A DNA stretch of 64,000 bases, from the NCBI GenBank assembly GCA_028274465.1, contig CM051455.1, positions 70,848,985 to 70,912,984 of the forward strand. The letters are read 5' to 3'. The DNA is from Plantago ovata. Lineage: Eukaryota > Streptophyta > Magnoliopsida > Lamiales > Plantaginaceae. The translations under genes were made by a program, and so were the position numbers. The notes below the pieces were generated by a model. It ran no database searches. It saw only the letters and a list, made by a program, of their open reading frames with translations, and was not told the origin of the DNA. Below are positions 28,400 to 39,903 of this stretch, in pieces; position 1 is the stretch's first letter, and each line of letters starts with the position of its first letter.

Positions 28400-31300
28400 T
28401 ACTAACTAGATGATTCATTCATCCACTTTCTATTGCTTTGAGTAGATGAAGGATACAATGTCATGTAAAGAATGAGTTGTATGTATGGAACAACTACTAG
28501 ATCTCTAGATTAGTTAGGTTGCTATTTAGAGTGTTCCACTAGGATATCCCTCTCCTGAAACATAGGAGAGAACTACCTACTAGTACTATAGGTGAAACTA
28601 ACATTTCCATTACCCTTACAAACTAGATTAGTCGTCTATTCATTCATTCATCCACTTTCTATTGCTTTAGGTACATGAAAGATACAATCCCATGTAAAGA
28701 ATGAGTTGTATGTCTTCCCTTTATCTAGAACAACAACTAGATCACTAGATGAGTTAGATTGCTATATAGAGTGTTCCGTTATGATATCCCTTTCCGAAAA
28801 CATAGGAGAGAACTAACTACAAGTACTAGAGTTATATACACAATAAAATAAAAAGTACCCTTGCTTCCTTAATGAGCAAGTTAAAGAGTCCATTGAAACT
28901 AACCTCTCTATTTCCTTACTACCTAGATGATTCATTCATCTACTTTCTATTTCTTTAAGTAGAGGAAGGATACAATGCCATGTAAAGAATGAGTTGTATG
29001 TATAGAACAACAATTAGATCACTAGATTAGATAGATTGCTATTTAGAGTATTCTATTATGTTATCCCTTTCCTCAAACATAGGAGAGAACTAACTACAAG
29101 TACTATAGCCAAAACTAAGCTTTCCATTACCCTTCTAAACTAGATTACTTGTATATTGATTCATTCATTCACTTTATATTACTTTAGTTAGATGAAAAAT
29201 AACATCCCATGTAAAGAATGAGTTGTATGTCTTCCCTTTATCTAGAACAACAACTAGATCACTAGATTAGTTAGATTGCTATATTGAGTTTTCCGTTATG
29301 ATATCCCTTTCCGCAAACATAGGGAGAACTAACTACAAGTACTAGACTTATATACACAAAACAATAAGAAGTTCCCTTGCTTCCTTAATGAGCAAGTTAA
29401 AGAGTCCATTGAAACTAACCTCCCTATTGTCCTTACTAACTAGATGATTCATTCATCCACTTTCTATTGCTTTGAGTAGATGAAGGATACAATGTCATGT
29501 ATAGAAATAGTTGTATGTATAGAACAACTACTAGATCACTAGATTAGTTAGATTGCTATTTAGAGTGTTCCACTAAGATATCCCTTTCCTCAAACATAGA
29601 AGAGAACTAACTACTAGTACTATAGGTGAAACTAACCTTTCCATTACCCTTACACACTAGATTAGTCATCTATTGATTCATTCATCCACTTTCTATTGCA
29701 TTAGGTACATGAAAGATACAATCCATGTAAAGAATGAGTTGTATGTCTTCCCTTTATCTAGAACAACAACTAGATCACTAGATGAGTTAGATTGCTATAT
29801 AGAGTGTTCCGTTATGATATCCCTTTCCGAAAACATAGGAGAGAACTAACTACAAGTACTAGAGTTATATACACAATCAAAAAAAAAATACCCTTGCTGC
29901 CTTAATGAGCAAGTTAAAGAGTCCATTGAAACTAACCTCTCTATTGTCTTTACTACCTAGATGATTCATTCATCAACTTTCTATTGCTTTAAGTAGAGGA
30001 AAGATACAATGCCATGTAAAAAATGAGTTGTATGTATAGAACAACTATTAGATCACTAGATTAGATAGATTGTTATTTAGAGTGTTCCATTATGATATCC
30101 CTTTCCTCAAACATAGGAGAGAACTAACTAGAAGTACTATAGCTGAAACTAACCTTTCCATTACCCTTACCAACTATATTAGTTGCATTAGGTAGATGAA
30201 AGATACAATCCCATGTAAAGAATGAGTTGTATGTCTTCCCTTTATCTAGAACAACAACTAGATCACTAGATTAGTTAGATTGCTATATAGAGTGTTCCGT
30301 TATGATATCTCTTTCTGCAAACATAGGAGAGAACTAACTACAAGTACTAGAGTTATGTAAACAATCAAATAAGAAGTTCCGTTGCTTCCTTAATGAGCAA
30401 GTTAAAGAGTCCATTGAAACTAACCTCCCTATTGTCCTTACTAACTAGATGATTCATTCATCCACTTTCTATTGCTTTGAGTAGATGAAGGATACAATGT
30501 CATGTAAAGAAATAGTTGTATGCATAGAACAACTACTAGATCACTAGATTAGTTAGATTGGTATTTAGAGTGTTCCATTATGTTATCCCTTTCATCAAAC
30601 ATAGGAGAGAACTAACTATAAGTACTATAGCCGAAATTAAGCTTTCCATTACCCTTCTAAACTAGATTAGTTATCTATTGATTCATTCATTCACTTTCTA
30701 TTACTTTAGTTAGATGAAAAATACGATCTCATGTAAAGAATGAGTTGTATGTATTCCCTTTATATAGAACAACAACTAGATCACTAGGTTACTTAGATTG
30801 CTATATAGAGTGTTCCGTTATGATATCCCTTTCCGCACACATAGGAGAGAACTAACTACAAGTACTAGAGTTATATACACAATCAAATAAGAAGTTCCCT
30901 GGCTTCCGTAATTAGCAAGTTAAAGAGTCCATTGAAACTAACCTATCTATTGTGCTTACTAACTAGATGATTCATTCATCCACTTTCTATTGCTTTATGT
31001 AGATGAAAGATACAATGTCATGTAAAGAATGAGTTGTGTGTATAGAACAACAACTAGATCATTAGATTAGGTAGATTGCTATTTAGAGTGTTCCATTATT
31101 ATATCCCTTTCCTCAAACATAGGAGAGAACTAACTAGAAGTACTATAGCTGAAACTAACCTTTCCATTACCCTTTCGAACTAGATTAGTTGCTTTAGGTA
31201 GATGAAAGATACAATCCCATGTAAAGAATGAGTTGTATGTCTTCCCTTTATCTAGAACAACAACTAGATCACTAGATTAGTTAGATTGCTATACATAGTG

Positions 31301-33023
31301 TTCCGTTATGATATCCCTTTCTGCAAACATAGGAGAGAACTAACTACAAGTACTAGAGTTATGTACACAATCAAATAAGAAGTTCCGTTGCTTCCTTAAT
31401 GAGCAAGTTAAAGAGTCCATTGAAACTAACCTCCCTATTGTCCTTTCTAACTAGACGATTCATTCATCCACTTTCTATTGCTTTGAGTAGATGAAGGATA
31501 CAATGTCATGTAAAAAAATAGTTGTATGTATAGAACAACTACTAGATCACTAGATTAGTTAGATTGCTATTTAGAGTGTTCCACTAGGATATCCCTTTCC
31601 TCAAACATAGAAGAGAACTAACTACTAGTACTATAGGTGAAACTAACCTTTCCATTACCCTTACAAACTACATTAGTCAACTATTGATTCATTTATCCAC
31701 TTTCTATTGCTTTAGGTATATGAAAGATACAATCCCATGTAAAGAATGAGTTGTATGTCTTCCCTTTATCTAGAACAACAACTAGATCACTAGATGAGTT
31801 AGATTGCTATATAAAGTGTTCCGTTATGATATCCATTTCCGAAAATATAGGAGAGAACTAACTACAAGTACTAGAGTTATATACACAATCAAATAAAAAG
31901 TACCCTTGCTGCCTTAATGAGCAAGTTAAAGAGTCCATTGAAACTAACCTCTCTATTGTCTTTACTACCTAGATGATTCATTCATCAACTTTCTATTGCT
32001 TTAAGTAGAGGAAAGATACAATGCCATGTAAAAAATGAGTTGTATGTATAGAACAACTATTAGATCACTAGATTAGATAGATTGCTATTTAGAGTGTTCC
32101 ATTTTGATATCCCTTTCCTCAAACATAGGAGAGAACTAACTAGAAGTACTATAGCTGAAACTAACCTTTCCATTACCCTTACCAACTAGATTAGTTGCTT
32201 TAGGTAGATGAAAGATACAATCCCATGTAAAGAATGAGTTGTATGTCTTCCCTTTATCTAGAACAACAACTAGATCACTAAATTAGTTAGATTGCTATAT
32301 AGAGTATTCCGTTATGATATCCCTTTCTGCAAACATAGGAGATAACTAGCTACAAGTACTAGAGTTATGTACACAATCAAATAAGAAGTTCCGTTGCTTC
32401 CTTAATGAGCAAGTTAAAGAGTCCATTGAAACTAACCTCCCTATTGTCCTTACTAACTAGATGATTCATTCATCCACTTTCTATTTCTTTGAGTAGATGA
32501 AGGATACAATGTCATGTAAAAATGAGTTGTATGTATAGAACAACTATTAGATCACTAGATTAGATAGATTTCTATTTAGAGTGTTCCATTATGTTTTCCC
32601 TTTCATCAAACATAGGAGAGAACTAACTATAAGTACTATAGCCGAAATTAAGCTTTCCATTACCCTTCTAAACTAGATTAGTTATCTATTGATTCATTCA
32701 TTCACTTTCTATTACTTTAGTTAGATGAAAAATACAATCCCATGTAAAGAATGAGTTGTATGTATTCCCTTTATATAGAACAACAACTAGATCACTAGAT
32801 TACTTATATTGCTATATAGAGTGTTCCGTTATGATATCCCTTTCCGCACACATAGGAGAGAACTAACTACAAGTACTAGAGTTATATACACAATCAAATA
32901 AGAAGTTCCATGGCTTCCGTAATTAGCAAGTTAAAGAGTCCATTGAAACTAACCTATCTATTGTGCTTACTAACTAGATGATTCATTCATCCACTTTCTA
33001 TTGGTTTATGTAAATGAAAGATA
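28400..33023. repeat. Right-hand satellite segment without clear long duplication
   Basis: The dimeric A/B pattern with short-B monomers continues, but I did not find a long block here that repeats in order with shared private variants. Several members carry unique changes, for example an A-run near 29880 and tcctgaaacatagg near 28553. The last monomer is interrupted after atgaaagata at 33023. Confidence 0.6.
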
Positions 33024-35101
33024 TGTAAGAAAATATGGTCAGAGTTACCCCTAGGGTACGCAGCGGAATTTTTAACAAAAAATTCTTAACATACAGGTTA
33101 ATTGATTATGCATATGTCGTATATGTATAAACACGTCAATTAGAAGACTAACCTTACTTCCAAAGAAACTTCCAAGTCTTCGTAATATTCCGGTGTATCT
33201 TCTCCTTCGTCGAAGTCGAAGATATATGCAATACTCTTTATATCTGCAAGACAATAAGAGTTAGTTTCCAGCTCCTAGAACCTCAACCTTGGTATCCACG
33301 GATGAACAGCCTATCGGAAGAATGCTAGGATATTCTTTGTGTGACCAAGAAGACGGGGCGGCAATTCCCTCCGGTGTTGGTGCGCGCGCGTGAGGCTAAG
33401 GGAGGAAGGGAGAGTTTTATTTTCTCTAAGAAAACTGGGTAGAATAACTGTGTCTGAAATTGTGTGTTAAAATTCTCTCTAATAGTCTACTATATATAGT
33501 AGTCTATAGAAGCCTAAAGCATAAGCAATTAGACTTCGTAAAGGAATAAGAATCTAATTCTTATCGCACAAGTAAACCAATATCAAGTCTAGATTCATTC
33601 CCAATCAAATTAAAACTCAATCAGGAAAATCTAACTTATCCCTTGTACTTCTAATAGAGGAAGGAGTCGAACTCCTTCCCCTACCCAGCCACGCGCGCGT
33701 GCGCCTTGTCCTACGGGACGTGGGTCCCACTTTTGGGACCCACTTATATTTCTAAGGCAATCCAAACTCCAAGTAGATTTTGCCCAAGTGCATATGTTAA
33801 TTCTAAATTAACATATCCTTTATAATCAAACCTCCATTATATTTCCAAAATATAATCTTTAATTGTATTTACATAAAATACAATTAATTAGCCAATTCAA
33901 TTAACAATTCCAAATCATTAATTGAGTCACCAAATATTATAATTAATTCCAAATCAATTATAATCCATCAATCACAATTAATTCCAAATTAATTGCGATT
34001 CCATCTTCAAGGATATTCTAATAGGCTGAATCACCACATAGTGTGACCCATAGGGCCTCATCGTATTAAGCAAGTCCTAGACTAGGCAACATGGAATTCC
34101 TAGACGGTTCCATTTGCAATATTAATACGTGAGGACGTTTGAGAGCTTTCTCAAAGCTAACCCTTTCGTTGCGAAGCCTGTTGCGCTCAACGCGGCGATG
34201 GTAACGTCCCTTCATCTGACTTGCTCGAATGTATCTAGGATCGATGAAGTGTCTATCCCAATAATACATCCACGAGCGTCTCAGAGAGTTGCTTGGTTAA
34301 GATATACTTATGACCATCATAATATATCATTTGCACTGGCCAGTGACTTTACCAACACAACTATGCAGACTATGACCAGTGCTCTCCAGTGCTACACTTG
34401 AGAGATGAATCCTTCACAGAATCACTTATCACCCCCATTTGTATTTAGCCATAATCCTGGATCGTGTTTTAGGTCAGCTGCTTATTCAGAGCTGACATCG
34501 ACGGGTCCACCAAGGATATGGGGCAACAAATGTGATGATAAAGTCCTGTAAGTACAAATGACGAATGGCATCACTTCGACAACTCACCAGTTCCCATAGA
34601 CACGTCGGTGTAGAGTATACATCGATGGGAGTGTCCGGTGGGTACTTCCATTGTTCAATAAAGCTTCTTCGAACAACTATGTGCAGTTATGGGAACGTTC
34701 CTTGATTGTCCAACAATCCGTTCCGTGGCCGTGGGATCGGCTCACACTTGCTCCAACAAGTATAACCTCCACGCATACTAGTCTTGTCAGGTTCATTCAG
34801 ACCCCCACATCCGAGATGTACCACGACTAGGGAGAGTTTGGGATAGATGATAACTCACATAGCTCCCACTAACTGTGTGATCGGTCATCTATCCGAGGGG
34901 ACATGTTGAATATCAATACAGACAGTAATAAAGATATGACATGCTGCAGCCTGGTGTAATATAAATATGAAAGCGATACTCAACAGTAAAATGCAACAAA
35001 CATATATTATATTACGTTGACCTGTGCAATAGTACATATATGTCCTCTATAAGGGCACCATGCCCTTAGTAAGGACTGTCTCTAGGACATATACACTATC
35101 A
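33024..35101 (-). repeat. 3' LTR of the copia element (2078 bp)
   Basis: On the plus strand it opens with tgtaagaaaatatgg and closes with acactatca, giving TG and CA ends on the minus strand too. The same ends and most of the same sequence recur at 40972-42964. It has a 21 bp extra piece near 33182 and a 60 bp stretch (33661-33720) that the 5' LTR lacks. Inverted repeats are visible: ggaaggagt/actccttcc at 33659-33679 and gtgggtccca/tgggacccac at 33720-33743. Roughly 33780-34010 is very AT-rich with repeated aattaattccaaat words. Short open frames inside it have no supported product. Confidence 0.93.
35037..35093. promoter_or_regulatory. Nested palindrome at the U3 end of the LTR
   Basis: Outer arms tatatgtcct (35037-35046) and aggacatata (35084-35093) are exact reverse complements. 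Nested inside are aagggca (35051-35057) and tgccctt (35061-35067) with a 3-base loop. It lies within the first ~65 bases of U3 and is kept in the 5' LTR and in the array units; in units at 42965, 44690 and 51795 regions the inner arm shows aaggtca in some copies. A role in transcription or integrase recognition is possible but unproven. Confidence 0.6.
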
Positions 35102-35112
35102 ATCTCCCACTT
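35102..35112 (-). promoter_or_regulatory. Polypurine tract (plus-strand primer site)
   Basis: Read on the minus strand this is aagtgggagat, a purine-rich run ending directly at the TG start of the 3' LTR. In LTR retrotransposons such a tract resists RNase H and primes second-strand DNA synthesis. The position exactly abutting the LTR supports the call. Confidence 0.85.
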
Positions 35113-35115
35113 GGA

Positions 35116-35655
35116 CTAGAGCCAGTCACCTTTATGCCTAATGCCCAGATTAGCATAATGTCTTAAGTGGACTTCCACTGATAAGACCTTAGTGAAAGGA
35201 TCTGCCACGTTGTCCGTGGTAGAGACACGTTCTATACTATCTTCTCCTCTATCTATAATCTCACGTATAACGTGATATTTTCTAAGTACATGTTTGTTCT
35301 TGTTTGTAGATATAGGCTCCCTAGCTTGAGCGACGGCGCCCGTATTGTCACAATAAATCGTTATTGGACTGGGAGCAGGAACAACCCTCAATTCCTTCAA
35401 GAACTATGAAATCCAGACAGCTTCTTTCGATGCTCCTGATCCAGCAATGTACTCGGCCTCTGTGGATGAGTCATCAACCGTGGCTTGCTTAGAACTCTTC
35501 CAACAGACAGCTCCTCCGTTCAATTTGAATACGTATCCTGTCTGTGACTTAAAGTCATCAGGATCTGATTCAAATCCAGCGTCGACATACCCAGACATCT
35601 TTAATTCTGGTTCTCCATCAAACACCAAGAACATCTCTTTAGTCCGTCTAAGGTA
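35116..35655 (-). pseudogene. Copia pol, RNase H domain (broken)
   Basis: This is the C-terminal RNase H domain that removes RNA from the RNA-DNA hybrid during reverse transcription. In order it shows GYVDAGFESDP (first Asp), KSSKQATVDDSSTEAEY (Glu), IYCDNTGA (Asp) and NVADPFTK (last Asp), so all four acidic positions can be seen. It ends with a natural stop three bases before the polypurine tract. Two in-frame TAG stops break it: one at its start (35656-35658, shared with the segment upstream) and one at 35404-35406, between the VWIS and FLKELRVV parts. The other copia fragment at 62.5 kb has no stop at the position matching 35656. Confidence 0.9.
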
Positions 35656-36095
35656 CTAAAGAATGTTCTTCACAGCAGTCCAGTGAGGTACTCCTGGATT
35701 CTGTTGGTGTCGACAAGTGACACTAAGCGCATATGCCACATCGTGCCTTGTGCAATTCATTGCATACATTATAGACCCTACTGCCGAAGCATAGGGCACA
35801 CGACTCATTGCATTTCTTTCTTCATCAGTTTTAGGACCATCCTTGACTGATAAGACAATCCCATGCCTAGCTGGGAGAAAGCCTCTCTTTGAGTCGTCCA
35901 TCTTATAACGCTTCAATATTTTGTCGATGTAGGTGGACTGTGTCATTCCTAACATCTTCTTGGATCTATCTCTAAAGATCTTGATCCTTAGGATGTAGTT
36001 CGCTTCACCCAAGTCCTTCATCGAGAAGGTACTTGATAACCAAACTTTAGTCTCTTCTAGCATAGAGACATTGTTTCCCATGATCAAAATGTCAT
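35656..36095 (-). pseudogene. Copia pol, C-terminal reverse transcriptase and connection (broken)
   Basis: This piece holds the part of reverse transcriptase after the catalytic YVDD site: GNNVSMLEETKVWLSSTFSM, DLGEANYILRIKIFRDRSKK and the QSTYIDKILKRYKM stretch, then YASAVGSIMYAMNCTRHDVA of the thumb/connection. It is out of frame with the upstream segment because a base is missing near 36100, inside the tract that codes for the active-site loop. It ends at an in-frame TAG at 35656-35658 within the KNIL region. It therefore cannot be made as part of a full polyprotein. Confidence 0.9.
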
Positions 36096-37955
36096 CTACA
36101 TAATGATCATGAAAACAACTCCTTTGTCTCTGTGTCTCGCGTAGACACAGGGATCTTCCTTGCTTCTGATGAAGTCAAACGATTTGACAGCTTCATCAAA
36201 GCGGATATTCCAGCTCCTTGACGCTTGCTTTAGACCATAGATGGATCTTTGTAATTTGCATACAGCAGTTGGCCTGGTTTTACTAATAAAACCTTTCGGC
36301 TGTACCATATAGACCTCTTCCTCAAATTTGCCATTGAGGAAGGCAGTCTTTATATCCATTTGCCAGATTTCATAATCATAGTAGGCAGCTATCGCAAGTA
36401 GAATTCGAATGGACTTCAATTTTGCTACCGGTGAAAAGGTTTCATCGTAATCGATGCCATACCTTTGCGTGTAGCCTTTCGCCACAAGCCTAGCTTTGTG
36501 CGTTTGTACCTTGCCATCGGCATCTGTCTTTTGTTTAAAGACCCATTTGCACCCAATTGGTCTAACCCCTTGGGGCAAGTCTACCAAGTCCCAAACTTGG
36601 TTCTGGTACATAGAATCCATTTCTAATTCCATGGCCTCTTGCCATTTGTCTGAGTCAATATCAATTATTGCCTCTTTGTAGGTCTCGGGATCTTCCCGAT
36701 CTGATAAACCAACATCAAGTTCACTGATGTCTTCTATCATAAGGCTTTGCTTCTGAGGTCCTCTAAGGATCCTCTTCAACCTACAGAGCTCGACTTGTTC
36801 TGGTGCTTTTCTTTTCTGGCTTCGTGTAACACGAACATTATCAGTGGGTACTGATGCAGCTGGTCGTTGGGCGCGACCCTGTTTCCTTGCGGGAGGCTGC
36901 CCTTGTGCAACTTGTTGCACAGGTTGGTTGACAACGGGTTCTACTGGTGTGGTTTCAACTGTTGATCTAATCACAGGACTCCCACTGACTATGACATGCC
37001 TAGCAAGTGTCATATCATCACCCTTGTCTGCTTCGAAAGCTCCCACTGAACTTGAGTCCAAATCAGAAGATTTAGAGACCTCATGTTCGCGCGTGTCAAA
37101 GTCTTGAATTTCTTCAAGTTCTATCATATCATCTAACCTCTCTTCTTCGAGGTATTCAGCTTCTAAAAACTTCACGTTTCTAGACACGATCACCTTGTGA
37201 TCTTCAGCATGATAGAATTCATAGCCTCTCGTCTGACGAGGATAGCCTATGAAGTATACTTTGACACCCTTGGCATCTAACTTATCAGTGAGCATCAGCT
37301 TGACTATCGCAAGACAGCCCCAAGGTCTAAGATAGCCTAGTGAAGGCTTCTTTCCCTTCCATAACTCATAAGGAGTTTTCTCCACTGATTTAGATGGTAC
37401 ACGGTTCAGAATGTAGATTGCAGTTTGTAGTGCATATCCCCACAGATACTTTGGAAGAGTCGAGAATCCAATCATTGATCTTACCATGTCCAACAGGGTT
37501 CGATTCCTCCTCTCAGACACACCATTTAACTGTGGTGTTCCAGGAGGAGTCCATTGCGATTGAATTCCATTTTCCTTCAAGTAATCGATAAATTCTTCAC
37601 TAAGGTATTCACCTCCTCGATCTGATCGAAGAGTGACTATCCTTAGGTTCAATTCATTCTCGACCTCATTCCTAAACTCCTTGAATTTCCCAAAGGTCTG
37701 GGATTTATTCTTCATAAGATAAATATATCCATACCTTGAGAAATCGTCAGTAAAGGTAACGAAGTAAGGATAACCCCCACGCGCATGGACATTAAATGGT
37801 CCACATACATCGGTATGTATGAGCTCTAAGAAGCGAGTGGCACGAACACCTTGTCCAACAAAAGGTTTGTTCGTCATCTTACCCTTAACACAAGATTCAC
37901 ATGTACCATATGATTCAAAATCAAATGGTTCTAAGTAGTCCAACTTCCTTAGTCT
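36096..37955 (-). pseudogene. Copia pol, integrase and reverse transcriptase (longest open part)
   Basis: About 615 codons open. Numbering from the TTG at 37943, a CESC pair at residues 15-18 is the second half of the integrase zinc site; the first half (HCRLGH) lies upstream of a stop. Catalytic residues are D45 ([10 protein letters not shown]), D108 (LRSDRGGEY) and E144 (GVSERRNRT), with exactly 35 residues between D108 and E144, the DD35E spacing. Reverse transcriptase follows from about residue 430: [11 protein letters not shown], then motif A with D530 ([11 protein letters not shown]) and motif B ([11 protein letters not shown], from 569). A hydrophilic stretch between the two domains is rich in Glu, Asp and Pro. 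The frame is lost just before the YVDD loop by a single-base deletion near 36100. Integrase would insert the DNA copy into the genome; reverse transcriptase makes it. Confidence 0.94.
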
Positions 37956-39044
37956 TTAAATCCGTGTTTCATTGATATGGCCTAGCCGACAATGCCATAG
38001 ATAAGATGGATCATTCTTCTTACTTGAAGACGGTTGGTTGTTATGTATTTGAAATAAAGGTAGACTACTTTGTAAAATATATAAACCATTCACCAAGCAA
38101 GCTTTTCCATAATACTGATTATTTAATGAAAAATAACAAGTATTATTCGCAAATCGAAAGGAAAAACCCATATTGTCTAACAATGGAATGGAAATAATAT
38201 TTCTGACAATGGATGGAACAAAATAAACATTATCAAGTTCTAAACATTGTCCCGAAGGTAAATCTATCTTGCTGCGTCCAACGCGTTTGGCTTCAACTGG
38301 ATTGTCGTTCCCAACATGCAAGTCGATTTCCCCTCGCTTGACTAGCCTGTGATCAATTAGCTCCTGCACATTATTACAAATGTGTGAGCCACAGGTTGTA
38401 TCAAATACCCAACCATTGGAGTCAAAAGTAGTCATGTTCATTTCAATAACAAACATACCTGAGCCAGAAGCTGATGACTTCTTGGCCTGATCTGCCCTAA
38501 GCTTAGGGCAATCTTTCTTCCAATGCCCTTTCTGATTACAGAAAAGACATTCATCTGTTCGCACCGTTCCGCTTCTCTTGAACTTCCTTTTCTGGTTCGG
38601 ACGCTTAGGCTTATCACTCAAAGTGTTAGCCTTGGCTCCCGACTTTCCCTTACCCTTAGCACCTTTGCTTTTCGGGTTTGAGTTAGACGGTTGCCCAACA
38701 AGCATGATCGACTTTTCCTTCTTAGGAAGAGTTTGATCATATGTCTTCAACAGATTATGAAGTTCAGGAAGTGTCACGTCCTTCGCATTCATCGTGTAAT
38801 TAATGATGAACTGCGAATACGAACTCGGCAATGATTGAAGGACAAAGATCACCATGATCTTGTTCTCTAGCTTAACGCCGACATCGGCAAGCTTTTCAAA
38901 GAGACCAATCATTTTGAGAACATGCTCAGACATGTTCCCTCCTTCACTGAACTTGCATCGGTGTATGTCTTTGATCAAATCAAATTCAACACTTCTAGCT
39001 GTCGTCTTAAAGAGCGACTCAAGATGTTTCAACATCTCATACGG
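37956..39044 (-). pseudogene. Copia gag C-terminal part, zinc knuckle and protease (broken)
   Basis: From the ATG at 39035 there are 359 codons. The first ~110 residues resemble the retrotransposon Gag central domain (UBN2-like; EHVLKMIGLFEKLADVGV). A basic linker leads to one zinc knuckle, C163-x2-C166-x4-H171-x4-C176, which binds RNA in the capsid. The protease active site is at 210-221 and reads VFDTTCGSHICN; family members normally have Gly after Asp-Thr, so the third active-site residue is altered. The pre-integrase motif HCRLGH is at 348-353. The segment opens after a TAG at 39045-39047 and ends at a TAA at 37956-37958, both in frame with their neighbours, so each looks like a nonsense change rather than a frameshift. 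Confidence 0.92.
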
Positions 39045-39335
39045 CTACATGCTTTCATGTTGCCTCTGCAGCTCATTGCTCATTGCCGCCAGCATAATAC
39101 ACTGCGCGGACTTAGCATCCTCAAGATGCTTATCAGACCTTGCCTTGTTGGCTTGATTCCAAGCAGCAACCTGATCGACAGTCTGATTTTCGGGGCACAC
39201 GGAAATGACCTCGTCCAAGACGTACTCAATCTTTTCGTAACTCAGCACCAAACGTATATTCCTGATCCAATCTAGGAAGTTTGGTCCGGTTAAAATTTGC
39301 TCCTCCAAGACAGCACGGAGCGAGATACTCGCCAT
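39045..39335 (-). pseudogene. Copia gag N-terminal part (truncated by stop)
   Basis: Starts at the ATG at 39335 (MASISLRAVLEEQILTGPNF). I prefer this start to an upstream ATG at 39383 because the residues before it are hydrophobic filler and family Gag proteins begin close to such a motif. The segment carries the N-terminal Gag motif (NFLDWIRNIRLVL) and ends in a TAG at 39045-39047 after LQRQHESM. About 96 residues remain of a Gag that would otherwise continue in the same frame into the downstream segment. Gag forms the virus-like particle in which reverse transcription occurs. Confidence 0.88.
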
Positions 39336-39903
39336 ATCTAATATCCTAAGGAGAAATAATATAGAACGAAAATAATAAATCAACTATTGAAATATTATTT
39401 CTAAATACACAGTCAACATAACTAAACAACAAGGTCCTTTAGCTGTTTAGCTCCCACTATTTTCACATATGCTTGCCCCCACAACAAACATACATGTAAT
39501 GTCCAACAAGTTACCGTAGTGGCCAAGATCCAAATCCATATTATGCCATACTCCAACGGGGGCTGGTCGCATAGCATAATATGACCGGTAGGACTAGTAA
39601 GACTATCGAATTGCGTCACGCAACTCTTGGTTGTTAAATCTAATTTAACCTGATGCCCTACATATTGTACCTATCGAGGTCGCTAGATACAATATGCAGT
39701 AAGTCATAACCATAGGCTTACTCTAATCCGACGATTACTGCGAGTCTTGTAAGACGAGGTCGCCAATACAAGAAAACGCAATGAAAGTTCAGAATTAAAG
39801 CACCCTATGGAAAGCATCTCAGAAATACATACATATATATATATATTTCTGTACTTATATTAGTTGGGGCTTGTAGCTTGAGGGTTGTTATGAGTCATCT
39901 ACA

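Larger units (their letters stand above)
1..33023. repeat. A/B satellite DNA array (dimeric, ~518 bp)
   Basis: The whole segment is one head-to-tail AT-rich satellite array. Nearly every monomer begins with a block reading ggagagaactaactac and ends in a block reading ccctttcc followed by aaacatag. Spacing of the start block alternates: starts at 10, 288, 528, 806, 1047, 1323 and 1562 give 278, 240, 278, 241, 276 and 239 bp. Two related monomer types therefore alternate. They share most of their sequence, so one probably arose from the other. There is no open frame of 60 codons or more in any of the six frames across 33 kb, because tag and taa triplets are dense, so this is non-coding. The array starts before the window and is cut at the right by a retrotransposon. 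A centromeric or pericentromeric role is plausible but not shown by sequence alone. Confidence 0.97.

Noticed and set aside
1-33023. CRISPR-like regular repeats
   Set aside because: Monomers of 207-289 bp with no short repeat plus unique spacer pattern; this is satellite DNA.
1-33023. CENP-B box or telomere-type repeat in the satellite
   Set aside because: No match to the CENP-B box pattern and no TTTAGGG runs were seen.
33072-33254. 60-codon open frame in the left LTR (and a related one at 40892-41179)
   Set aside because: The two LTR copies differ in length by indels that change the frame, so it is not conserved as protein.
36496-37591. Plus-strand open frames opposite integrase/reverse transcriptase
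   Set aside because: They are shadows of the minus-strand pol, which has clear catalytic motifs.
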